Positions 45,471 to 57,299 of a stretch of 64,000 nt of DNA are shown in pieces. The translations under genes were made by a program, and so were the position numbers. The stretch is from positions 239,746,422 to 239,810,421 of the forward strand of contig NC_081406.1 of the NCBI RefSeq assembly GCF_030272615.1, given 5' to 3'. This DNA is from Cryptomeria japonica (Eukaryota; Streptophyta; Pinopsida; Cupressales; Cupressaceae). The stretch's first letter is position 1, and every line of letters begins with the position of its first letter. The notes under the pieces are model-generated. The model searched no databases, was not told the DNA's origin, and saw only the letters and a program-made list of their open reading frames with translations.

Positions 45471-47240
45471 ATGCGGGAGAACCGACCTAACTGCTTCATG
45501 CTACGACATAGACTCAGGAGCACAGACAGAGATATCTTAGCAGAACTAGGGATATACTACATCACATACATGCCTTAGATTAGGGCAAACACAGGATTGC
45601 TTACCACATTGGCAGAGCGATGGCATTCGGAGACCTCCTCATTCCATTTGGCGACTGGCGAGGCGACAGTGACATTAGAGGATGTATGGTGCATCCTCCG
45701 CATTCTGATACATGGAGAGATGATAGAGTATGACCCAGTGACAACGAGAGATGCATTATGCAGGCTATTTGAGTGTGACGCAGATGATCTGGACATCGTC
45801 GAGAGGGAGATCGGTTGGGAGAGCATGGCGTCTGAGTATGATCGACGATATGTGGTGATAGCAGTGGTGATAGCATGTCTTCTAGCAGGGGATAGACGAG
45901 GACATGGATTCCCTATTGGCTGGGGAAGAGTGCTAGAGCGGATGGTGATAGAGGGGACAGTGTACGCATGGGGACCATGTGTGCTTGCTATGCTCTATTT
46001 TTAGTTGCATCAGATAGCATATCAGGGAGTTCAGACTCTGAGCTGTGGAGTCACATTGCTTCAGGTATGGGCATTCGAGCATATTGCCATATGTCGACCG
46101 ATTACAGATAGACAGGTAGTACCACACCGACCATATGTGTATTGCTATGGTGGAGCACTGAGATAGGGTCCATTTGGATATATATTGTACTGGCGACATG
46201 AGCTAGATAGACTGAGAGAGTTCATATGGAGGCCATATTGAGATTGCCCCGGATGGTCAGATGATAGTGATGAGTTACCATATTGCAGACAGGAGAGGTA
46301 CCTGATTGGGGGACCAGTGAACCGCCAGAGAGTGATTGAGATGTACCTGCCAGAGAGGGTCAGACGACAGTTTGGAGAGCGACAAGATGTACCTAAGAGG
46401 ATGGCTTAGTTTGCCCGGTCTCACAGAGAGACGAGTCAGTGGGGGAGTATGATTCAGCCACACATAGCATATGCCGACTTTGCACAGTTACAGCAGAGAC
46501 AGTGGGATTGAAGGTCAGATGTGGTAGATGCTGGGACGATAGAGGAGTATGAGATGTGGTTTGCACGATGATGACTAGTGCCATTGACAGATCCAGACAT
46601 TCTAGTACCGAGGAGACAAGAAGACTTCCCACTCACAGGAGAGGAGGGAGATGACGAGGATGAGGAGGATGATGAGGATGATGAGGCTGAGGGGGGTGAC
46701 AAGGACAGAGATGATGGTGAGGAGGATGAGGACGGAGATGATGGTGAGCCAGACTCAGCTGATCAGGAGACATTGTAGGATATTCCCATAGAGTCGGAGA
46801 CAGCTAGGATAGAGGAGATGGAGATGTGTAGGGCTACAATAGCGAGTCAGCAGGATTACATTGCAACATTGGAGAGACAAAATGCCATCTTGAGGACAGA
46901 ATGAGATACAGCAATAGCTCAGGCACAGCGAGAGGGATAGAGAGTCACTGAGTTCATTGGGTTGATTAGGGATGCTAGTGCACGGGAGATGGCACAGATG
47001 CTAGTAGAGACCGGAGAGGAGAGACTATATTGGAGGACACTATATGAGAGTGCAGTTCCACCAGAGTGGAGAGCACCTTCATATCGGGTATGATCGAGGA
47101 CAGAGAGCAGGTCACGCTCTCGGAGGTCATTGAGCAGCATGGGGGTAAGTGGACCTATGAGACCACCACAGCCAGGACCAGGAGGGACATCATCCGCGAG
47201 ACAGGGCAGGGATGAGGAGGACAGAGGGAGCACCCAGTGA
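45471..47240 (+). pseudogene. Plant Mobile Domain (PMD) protein ORF, antisense within E5
   Basis: On the strand opposite gag-pol, a frame of about 590 codons from ATG at 45471 (MRENRPNCFMLRHRLRST) to about 47238. The PMD core starts near residue 43: LTTLAERWHSETSSFHL, GEATVTLEDVWCILRI, GWESMASEYD, CLLAGDRRGHG and YAWGPCVLAMLY, then LLQVWAFEHIAICRP, VIEMYLPERVRRQFG and DFAQLQQRQWD. This matches the aminotransferase-like PMD of MAIN/MAIL proteins and of transposon-borne copies. An extremely acidic tract (46640-46770) and an Arg/Ser-rich tail follow. No indel is apparent, but TAG/TGA codons occur at 45576, 46002, 46164, 46239, 46407, 46509, 46569, 46572, 46776, 46902, 46938 and 47091. Most fit CAG, CGA or TGG changed by C-to-T or G-to-A transitions. 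Confidence 0.87.
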
Positions 47241-48356
47241 CAGAGGCACGTACTCCTTATGACAGACAGTGGACATTATGTAGTTTGACATTTTGTAGTC
47301 AGCCTGCGGGCCATACTTAGGACAGACAGTCCGATTTTGTACTCCGATATTATTATGCTATGTGATATGATATGCATTGATATGATGGGATGAAATGTGT
47401 TATGACTTGTAGTTATTTTTCATGTATGGATGACTTATGCATTGTGTATGAACATGTATGGATGTATTTTTATGTATTTTTATGTATTGTTGATGCATTT
47501 ATAATATGAAATGGATAAAATGCTTGATGTGATGCTTGATGCAATGCAAATGTACTAACCAAATGGATGCAGGATGCAATATGTATGTTTGGATATCGGA
47601 GCACTAGACCGAATTGACTATCCGACCGGATGGAAGAAGTGTTAGTAAGAAGAACATGAGACAGAGGACAATTGAAGAAAAACTTGCTTTCAGTAATTCA
47701 CTTTGTAGGTGAGAACCTTTATTTTTATGTAGCAAATTGGATGCGTAGCATCATGGCATTAAAGGCCAGAGCTGAAATGCAACCTGATTTGCGAAAGACA
47801 GACACATCATAGACAAGCAACAATCACAATCAAAAAAGAAAAGGATCATGAACCATCCCGGTCACTCTAAATCACTCAGTGACATCATCGAGTAACATAG
47901 GAACATGATCGAAACCAAAGATAAATCAATAAAAAGATAAGATGCACAAATTCCAACAAATCAAACAAACATCTTGATCTTCATTGTCAAAAGTTGAAAG
48001 GACTGATAGGATGATCATGTTGTCTGGTTTCAGGAAATGCGGTACCCTGTCTAAGACAGGACACAGTCTGGTTTCGAGTATACCACACCCTGTATAAGAC
48101 CCATGATAATAGGAACAGGGACAAATGATTTTGATGCTGATATTCGATTGATATGATAGTTTGGATCAGTTTGAGTGTTTGATTTGATTGAAAAGTTCAT
48201 TTATTAACGCATGATTTCATTAAAGCACAATGTTGAATTGTGAGTCATTGGAGGAATGCTCAGTGATCTGTCGATGCATAAAGGGGATTTTATTGCAAAA
48301 TGCGTGTTTTTGTTTTTGTGTTGCTATTCGAGTTTTAATTGTTTTGTGTTCATTTT
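47241..48356. other. E5 spacer between PMD frame and tandem repeat
   Basis: No coding supported. AT-rich with TATGTATGGATG-like simple repeats around 47420-47480. Near 48030-48110 CTGGTTTCAGGAAATGCGGTACCCTG and a similar GTCTGGTTTCGAGTATACCACACCCTG form a short duplicated motif. Confidence 0.55.
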
Positions 48357-48625
48357 TTTAGGACTTTATTTGACTTTTTAGGGATTTTTTCAGGACATTA
48401 TTCAATTTTTATGACTTTTTTTAGGACATTTTTCAATTTTTATGACTTTTTTCAGGACATTTTTCAATTTTTATGACTTTTTTTTTAAGGACATTTTTCG
48501 ATTTTTATGACTTTTTTCAGAACATTATTTGATTTTTTTGGATTATTTCAGGACATTTTTCAATTTTTTTAGGATTTATTTCAGGACATTTTTCAATTTT
48601 TAGGATTTATTTCAGGACATTATTG
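48357..48625. repeat. Tandem repeat, about 30-bp unit, E5 3' region
   Basis: Eight or so copies of a unit close to CAGGACATTTTTCAATTTTTATGACTTTTT with small variations (CATTATT, GGATTTATTT). It lies between the pol stop and the PMD frame. Subterminal tandem repeats of this kind are common in the 3' untranslated part of Tat/Ogre-type elements. Confidence 0.85.
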
Positions 48626-48959
48626 GATTCAAAAGTTCCAGTGATTGATCATGACAAGGGGAAGGCACCCAATGTGCATTTGAAAGACACATAGACCGGG
48701 ACCAAAACATATGTACAAGAAACCGGAGTATGCAAGACAGTGATGTTGACCAATAACAGGCCTGGAACAGAACATTAGGTCGAGACAAAGATAGGCATGA
48801 TAAACCGGTCGAGAGAAAGCATAGCTAGAAGTCATGATAGATGACGGAGCAATGATCTCATTACTCATGGCACCTGATAGCCAGGTTTTCACCATGGTAC
48901 TTGCCCAAAGCGCCTGTTTGCTAGGTTTTCACTAGAGGGCGAATCATTTTTGCTTTAAT

Positions 48960-49070
48960 TTTTTTGCTCTTGTTTCTTTTGCTTTTCACTTTTTGCTTTG
49001 TATTTTCATGATTTTTTTCATTTTTTTTGTATATTTTTGCTTTTTTTCATTTTTTTGTATTTTTTCAAGA
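48960..49070. repeat. T-rich low-complexity tract
   Basis: Repeats of TTTTTTGCT and CATTTTTTTTGTATTTTT just past the pol stop. Plain low complexity; A-rich on the pol sense strand. Confidence 0.7.
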
Positions 49071-49098
49071 TCATATTTGAAGAAGTGCTGAGAGAAAA

Positions 49099-52000
49099 CT
49101 ACGCCCAGTACTTGCAAAGATGCATGCTATTGATAGGATCAGACAGAGGTTCACCTTCTGGAGTAGCAAGCTGATATGCCCCCGAGCCATAGGCTGCAGT
49201 TACTATGAAAGGCCCAACCCAATTAGGTTCAAACTTGCCTTTGATGATGTCAGTAGACTGTGCATTATTGGGATTTGCCTTTAAAACCAGGTCTCCCACT
49301 TTGAAGTGCCGCCCTTTGACTTTCTTATTATAAGAGCAACGGAGACGGTTTTGATATGCTTGCAAATGTGTCAGAGCTGTCTGACACTTTTCATCTAACA
49401 TCTCAAGCTGATGCAGCCGAGAGACTCTGTGTGTCTCATCATCAATCAGGTGTTGCAAAGAAACTCGCAACGAAGGAATCTCCACTTCCAAGGGTAAAAT
49501 GGCTTCCGCACCATACACCAAGGAATAAGGTGTTGCACCAGTAGGGGTACAGATAGAAGTGCGATAGGCCCATAGTGCTGGATTTAACTGTATGTGCCAA
49601 TCTCGACCAACGTCATTGACAACTTTCTTCAAGATCTTGATAATGGTTTTATTTGACGCTTCGGCTTGACCGTTACCCTGTGGATAGTATGGACTGGAGA
49701 AACGGTGTTGAATATGAAATTTTTCACAAAGCTCTTTAACATCTTTATTCTTGAAGGGGCGACCATTATCAGTGACTATGGAAAGAGGAACCCCATACCG
49801 GCATATGATATAATTCAGCAAGAATTTTGAAATTTGGACACCAGTGATATAAGTCATGGGGATAGCTTCGATCCATTTTGTAAAATACTCTGTGGCTATA
49901 ATGATGAACTTGTGTCCATTTGCAGATGTCGGGTGAATCTTGCCAATAAGATCCAATCCCCACTAAGAAAAGGGCCACAGAGATATAACAGAATGAAGCT
50001 CTTGAGCTGGTGCATGAATATAATTTCCATGAATCTGGCATTTGTAGCACTTCTTCACAAAATCATGAACATCTTTTTCCAGAGTAGGCCAATAATACCC
50101 AGCACGAATCAACTTTTTGGCTAAGCTAAGACCATTGAAATGGCCCCCACATATACCATCGTGAACCTCGTGTAAAGCCGTTTGTGCTTCGTCAAAATCC
50201 AAACACCTAAGGAGGGTATGGTCAACGGAATGGCGGTAAAGGGTGTCGGCGATGATGAAATATTTGGCTGTCTGTCGGATAAAGGCTCGGCGTTGGTTCG
50301 TGGAAAGGTTGGGTGGTAAGGTTTGGGATTTCAAATACTGATATACGTCATTGTACCACGGGGAGTTGGGACCAACAAGAACACACATCACATCAGCTGT
50401 CGGAATGTCAAAAGAGGGGACCGGCAATTGTTTGACCAAGAATTCACACTTGTCCATATTATGAGGCATATTCAACATGGAAGCAATTGTAGCCATTGCA
50501 TCTGCCGACTTGTTTTGCATTCTTGGCACTTGACTGAAATGGATAGCTATGAATTTTGTCTTGAAGAAATCTACCATGTGCTTATAGGGAATAAGCTTTT
50601 CATCTTTTGTTTCATAGTCATCATTCACTTGTCAGATGACTAATTGAGAATCTCCATAGACTTGCAAATGCGTGATGTTCCAGTGGATTGCTACTCGGAG
50701 TCCTGTGACCAGTGCTTCATACTCTGCAATGTTATTGGTACAGTGGAAAGTTATTCTGTAGGACTTTGGAATAGCGTCACCTTGAGGGGTGACAAACAAG
50801 ATGCCTGCTCCGGACCCGAACTTAGTATGGGACCCATCAAAGTATAACTTCCATTCATTAGAAGATGTGAAAGCAAAGATTGATTCATCTGGAAAATCGG
50901 TCAACATAGGATGATCATCAGAAATAGGAGCCTCTGCTAGTTGATCTGCTATTACTTGTCCTTTTATCACCTTTCGCTCCCTATACTCAATGTCAAATTC
51001 ACTAAGAATCATGACCCATTTTGCTAGGTGACCTGTCAAAGCTGCTTGGCTAAGCAAGTATTTTAAGGGATCAATTTTTGCAACCAACAATGTTTGGTGG
51101 CTTAACATATAATGTCAGAGCTTTTGTGTTGCAAACACCACTGCTAAGCATGCCCTTTCAATAGTTGAATAATTTAGCTCATAGCCTACCAGTGTCCAGC
51201 TGATATAGTAAATAGCTCGCTCTTTGCCGTTCTCATCTTGTTGGGCCAAGAGAACGACTAATGTCATTTTAGTTGCAGAGATATACAATAAAAATGGCTT
51301 GTTGTCGATAGGAGGCATTAGGATAGGTGGCGACAACAAATATTCTTTGAGAGATTGAAAGGCTGATTGACATTGCTCAGTCCATTTGAAAGTGACACCT
51401 TTATGCAATAGATGCTAGAATGGATGACATTTGTCGACCAACTGAGCTATGAAGCGGCAAATTGACTGGAGCTTTCCTTGTAGACTTCTTAATTACCGGA
51501 GGTTTGAAGGTGGAGGCATATCCATTATTGCTTTGAACTTGGAGGGGTCGACCTCAATGCCTCGGTGAGAAACAATGTATCCGAGTAATTTGCCAGTTGT
51601 AACACCAAAGACACACTTCTTTGGATTGAGCCTGAGTTTGTAGGTCTCCATTCTATCAAAGATTGGGCCCAAGATGGCTAGATGACTATCTCTGGTGACA
51701 GATTTGTATAACAAGTCATCAACATAATCCTCCATCAAAGTGTGCATGAAATCATGAAAAATTGTCGTCATTGCTCTTTGATATGTTGCACCTGCATTTT
51801 TGAGACTGAAGGGCATCACATTCCAGCAATAGGTGCCCCAAGCACATGTGAATGCTATCTTATGCTGATCTTCAGGTGCAATGCGGATTTGGTTGTAGCT
51901 AGAGAAACCATCCATTAGTGAAAGCATCTCATATCCAGCCGTCATGTCCACTATGATGTCTATGTTTGGCAATGGAAAATCATCCTTAGGGCATGCTTTA

Positions 52001-53310
52001 TTGAGGTCCCTAAAATCTGTGTAGATTCTGATGCCCCCAGTTACTTTGCTAACTAGTACTAGATTTGAAATCCAGTCTGCATAATCAATGGGTCTGATGA
52101 AGCCCACATCTAGTAATTTTTTCAATTCCACTTTGACCAAAAGAGCCACCTGAGGATGCATCTTTCTAAGTTTTTGTTTAACGGGCTTGGCATCTGCTTT
52201 CAATGGCAAGTGATGAAGGACTAACTCTGGATCAAGGCCAGGCATATCTGCATAAGACCACGCAAAGCTGATCTTCTTCTCCAGAAAGAAATTGATAAAA
52301 TCTATCTTCTCTTGTTTTGATAGAGAAGCAGCAAAATGAATGACCTTAGGGTTGTCAGGTGTTCCCAGATTGATTTCCTCGGTCATCTCCACAAGTAGTG
52401 TTGATTTATCTTGAATTGATAGGGGTACGTCCACTCTTCCACCTTTGGGCGCCTCAGAGAGGTTTTTACCTGTAGGTACGTCTTTTATTTTTACTTTTGT
52501 ATGATCAGAGAGTGCCTTACGGTTTTCACTCAAAGATCTATTCTTTTGATTTTTTTCTTTTTCTTTTTCTTTTTCATGACTGGAAGAGGGAGTTGACTCC
52601 CCAAAATATGCTATCAAATCCAGGTCAATAGTAAATCTTGCCTTATGATCGCCTGGTGGTATGCCTTCCCGTAGTCCCAGGAATTCTGCAATTGCTTCGT
52701 CATTTTGAAAACAGTCCAATGTGAGCGGTTCTTGTTGGTCATATTGGATAAGTTGGGGATATATGAGGGGCATGTCATCATCGATTGTAAGGATAGAGAG
52801 GGCTGATATGGTAAAAATGTGAACATCTGTGGTGTAACTATCCGAACTGCTTGTATCAGATTCGGAGCTTGGATCCCAAAATGACTCTATCCAAGCATGA
52901 GGACATGTTTTAGGAAGAGGAGTTATTTCATGTTTGTCTTCCATAGGCAAATTATCAGGGTCAATGAAGATATTGTCAAGGGCATAGGAGCTAGAAGAAA
53001 AAGAACTCCACTCCCATTCATTAGAATCAGTCTCGGGTCGGGTATCCTCAGGTGTTATTTCATCGTCATAATCATGCCCTTTTCGACACGTGGGCATTTT
53101 GGTAGATGTGGATCCAATTCCTAATGGTACAAAACCTAACCCTAAAGTTGGGGGTTGCCTCTTGGGTATAACAGGTTCTAGCCTTCCATTGTTGTTCAGG
53201 CCTAAGCCACTGCAGCCATCATATCCTTTCTTCTGCAGCATAGTAAATCCTTTGCCATACAATTCCACTGGCAACTTGACAGGTGGGGTTTCAGTTGGAT
53301 CCTTATAGAG
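49099..53310 (-). pseudogene. pol: E5 pol: G-patch-like segment, RT, two RNase H domains, integrase
   Basis: One minus-strand frame of about 1400 codons with stops near 51490, 51412, 51112, 50629 and 49957. Order: G-patch-like GKGFTMLQKKGYDGCSGLGL (about 53260-53200); RT with GFIRPIDYADWISN, DFRDLNKACPKDDFPLPN and YVDDLL (51730-51700); gypsy RNase H whose LYISATK lacks the usual catalytic Asp; second RNase H with YFDGSHTKFGSGAGI, AEYEALVTGL and YGDSQLVI, keeping D, E, D; integrase HHCC finger (HEVHDGICGGH, CYKCQ, about 50200-50030); catalytic core with WGLDLIGKIHP, IVTDNGRPF and SPYYPQGNGQAEASN, an intact DDE triad; C-terminal FKVGDLVLKANPNN; stop at 49099. The stops fit C-to-T or G-to-A changes, except TAA near 51490. 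Confidence 0.93.
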
Positions 53311-53315
53311 CCAAT

Positions 53316-56300
53316 CTAGACATCATCATCTACAGTTTCTTTGTCAAGTTCTCCCCATCTTGCAAATGTAGTGGGAGGCTGATATTGAATAATGACCTTG
53401 GGTTCCTTTTGCAATAAATGCGGTTTTCCATATGATTTTGGAGATATTGGCAAATTCCCAATGAGGAATGTTTGGTCCATTGAATATTCTCCACACCCTT
53501 GGTTCTGTATCTTCAGTTTTCCTTTAACAACATCTAACAATGCATTAGGATCCACATAACTATCTGATTTGGCCTCTCTATTGACTGGGACTTGCTGCTG
53601 AGGAGTATCCTTTAAGGTGGCACAGAATTGAAATGGATTTGGATCGCCTGAAATTGTTATCTCAGTTCCATTGTAGGGATATTTTAGACATTGATGATAG
53701 GTGGATGGAACTGCTTTCATTGCATGGATCCAAGGACGACCAAGAATCATATTATAAGGGAGATCAAGGTCTAGGACTTGTAGGAAAGTGTTTTCCGTCA
53801 CTGGACCAACTCTGATAGGCAATGTAATTATCCCTTTGGATGGGCGCTCAGCATCATCATAGGCTTTGATTGTTATTCTTTTGGAAGCATCAATGTCATT
53901 TTCTATATATCTGAGGCCAATGACCACTCTCAAGGTGCAGATATTAAGACCCGCTCCACCATCTATCAAGACTTGCCGGATTTTGCAATTATGGACAAAG
54001 ACTTCTAGGTGCAAAGGGTCATTATGGGGAAGCTTATCAGGTGAGATATCACTATCAGAAAATGTGACACTTTGGGAAATAGCTAAATGTCCAATCCGCA
54101 CTTGAAACTGGTCAACATTAATATCTGTCGGGATAGTGGACTCAATCAAAGCTTTATCTAGGACTGCACGATGCACGGGAGACATTTTCAACAACTCTAG
54201 AATGGATATTTGTGCAAGTGTTTTTCCTAGATGATCCAAAAGATTATACTGACTTGCAGGAGTTGGTTTGGGAGGAGCTGCAGGAGCTCCTTTCAAGACT
54301 ATTTTGGATCGACGAGTGGTGACAGCACAAGAAGGATCTTGTTCCTTTATTCTCAGGGTGGAAACATACTCAGTTGACGCACGAAAACAATTAATGACAT
54401 TGTTATAACTGGTATGTGCATAATTGGCCGTTTGAGCAGAGTTGGAAGAAGACGCTTTACCCTTGTCATGATCAAGAAAAGGAGTTTTGAAAATGGTATG
54501 ATCAGTGTTGGAGGTCGGATGGGGTGGATCTACCTCAATTACTCCTTGCTCTAATAAATCTTGAATCATATGTTTTAATTGAAAACATGAAGCAGTTTTA
54601 TGTCCTTTGGACCGATGATACTCACAGTACGCATTATCATTCCACCAATGCGGCTTTACTGCTGGTTCTGCCTTAATATCCGGTAGCTTGATAAATTTTG
54701 CTTGTATTAATTGCTTCATTACTGATTCGATAGGCTCTCCCAACGGCGTAAACTGTCGAGGGGGCCCATCCCGCAATTGGAAGGGTTTGTGTTGTTGATT
54801 TTGTTGTTGGCCTTGTTGTTGATTATATTGTTGAGTATGTTGTTGTTGAGCATGTTGTTGATATTGCGGCTGTTGAGCATGTTGTTGATATTGCGGCTGT
54901 TGAGTAACATTGCTCATTGGTGCTTGATTTTGTTCCATAGTTGACATATTAGGAAAACTCAATTTCTTGATTGTGAATGGGGGTTGATTTGCATTTACCG
55001 CTCTCACATCAACAACTCCATCATTAGTGACATTCTTGTTCTTATACCAAAATCTGTTTCTGTCCCCTGAATAATTTGTGTTGTCATTGTCTTTATTGAG
55101 CTTGATAATTCCTTTAGCTACAAGAGCCATTTCAATGCTCATTCCTTTCTTAATGAGTTTCTCTATAGTACTGGGACTTTTCAATTTTAGCTCATACATC
55201 ATTTCTGGGACCAAGTTCTGGATGAACAGATTCACTTGTTGTTCTTCAGGTATATCGAGGGAAGAATGACTATACAAGCTTCGCCAACGTTGCAAGAAAG
55301 TCACTAATGGTTCACCTTGCTTTTGCTTGGTATTGCATAAATATGACATAGTTACATCACTGTCGATGTTGAACGTGAAATGAGATAAAAACTTTTGAGC
55401 CAATTCTGACCAAGTCTTTATATTTCCTGGCAGATGTGAATACCAATCCATGGCTTGTCCTGTGAGACTTCGTGCAAATAATCGCATTAAATATGTCTCC
55501 TCATAGCTCACTTCAGTACATGCCGCAAAAAATGCTCGAATGTGATCTTTTGGATTGCCATTCCCTTTATATTTCTCAAAGTTGGGTGCCTCAAAATGCT
55601 TAGGGAATGGAGGCATGTATACACTCTTGTCAAATGGATTAGGACATAAATCTTGATCTATATACAACTTCTTTGTCCCCTTAGTTTCTAATGCATCAAC
55701 TTTTCGTTGCAACTTCTCAAGTTGTTGCGCAATTATATCAGATTTTAGAGGTCCATCATTAATCCCGGTTGGTATTCTTTGTTGATATATCGCATTTCCG
55801 ATCGGTTGTTGATACTCTGCAATGGTCATTTTTGGCATTTCCGGCATATAAAGCTCTTGGTACATCTCTTGTTGTTGCGGTTGTGCTATGCCTTGATATC
55901 AACTTTGTTGTTGCGCTTCTTGGAGCCTAGGTTGATATTGCAATTGAGTAGGCTGTTGATATTGCATAGGTGCCAATTGCGGTTGTGAAGTAGGATAGCT
56001 TGTTTGCCTTGGCACATATTGTGGCACATGTTGTTGGTGAAGCTGACGGATCGGAATTTGTTGACTTTGTGCCAATTGTTGTTGTGGTGTATATCCCATT
56101 AGTTGTAAAAAACTTTGTTTAGATGGTTTTTGTTGCTTCTCCTTAGGATGGGGTATAGCACTTGCATTAACTTGCTATGTTGTTTGTCCAATCCGTTGTG
56201 ATGGTTGCAAGTTTGCGTTAACTTGTAATGGTGCTGAAGGCGCTGCAATTTGTTGTCGAATGCGAACTTGTTGTTGTTGTACATTGCTTGTTTGTACATT

Positions 56301-57299
56301 TGATTGCACTTTTTGTATATTATTCAATCGTTGCACCAATTGTTGTTGGTACAAACCACTATCTGTAGCTCTTTGTGTTGCCATTATCGAAGGATCTGTC
56401 ACAATAGTGTTTGGCAAATATATTGAATTTAATGGGACATAAGAACTTTGTTGCATCGTGGAATTGCTTAGGACATTAGTGATATGAGGAATTCCAGTCG
56501 TGAAAATTTCTTGCATCTTAGATGTTGAAACTTTTTGTTGCGGGATATTTGTCAATATTTGTATGGTCTTTGTTTGATCTTGTGTTGCAGGTGTTACATT
56601 GAATAGTGGATTATTTATTGTCTCAAATGGTGACTTTTGAGGAATAGTCACTGTCAATGCCTTTGAAGCACGTTTACTCATTAAGGTAGGCTGAGTTTCA
56701 GGTTGCACATTTTCTTCAGTTGGATGCGGAGAGAAACTTAACAACTCACCACCTTGTTGTTTCTGCACATTGACTTGTTCACTTGAAGAGGTCACATTAC
56801 TCATCATGTTAAGATATTTTTGTGGAAACATCTTAAAGACCTTACTCAAGAATTTATCCATCTTTTTTGTTATCTTTGGATTTTGAAGGAACATGTCAAC
56901 ATCATCTGAATCATCAGAATCGGATGAAGAGTCTGGTTTGATATTTGGATTTGTTTCTTGGTGAATGCCTTGATCTAAACCAAATCCTTGTGAGAAAGTT
57001 GGTTCTTCATACAATGTTTGTATTTCATGTTGCAAGCTAGGCTGATTCCAGTTGAAAGGTGCACTTCCTCTTGGAGTTGGTGGAACACTCCCATGTCTTG
57101 GTTTCATAGGTACAAACACTGGTTCATATAATGGTGGTGGTCCAAGTTGAACCGTTCCATATGGTGGTAGAGATGTGTTTGATGAACCTTCAACTTGCAC
57201 TGTTTGACAAGTTTGAAACTGCGAATTTGCTATGTTATCCATGGGTTGATATGTTGGTTCTCCCATCTTCTTAGATTGTGATCTTGTCTCAACAGGCAT
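53316..57299 (-). pseudogene. gag: E5 Gag-protease polyprotein
   Basis: One frame of about 1330 codons from ATG at 57299 (MPVETRSQSKKMGEPTYQP). N-terminal Ser/Thr/Gln-rich region with an acidic patch (DSSSDSDDSDDVDMF), stops at about 56172 and 55896, long Gln-rich stretch (56100-55870 and 54930-54780), Ty3-type capsid domain (55680-55120: NPFDKSVYMPPFPKHF, ETYLMRLFARSLTGQAMDWY, YLCNTKQKQGEPLVTFLQRW), FTPLGEPIESVMKQL, CHHC knuckle CEYHRSKGHKTASC (about 54640-54600) and protease with LHLEVFVHNCKIRQVLIDGGAG (about 54025-53950). The frame closes at 53316 where a one-base shift separates it from pol; the E3 homologue is continuous here, so the shift is probably a mutation, not programmed. Confidence 0.9.

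Noticed and set aside
53310-53330. Programmed ribosomal frameshift between E5 gag-protease and pol
   Set aside because: The E3 homologue is continuous through the same place and no slippery heptamer is evident, so a mutation is simpler.
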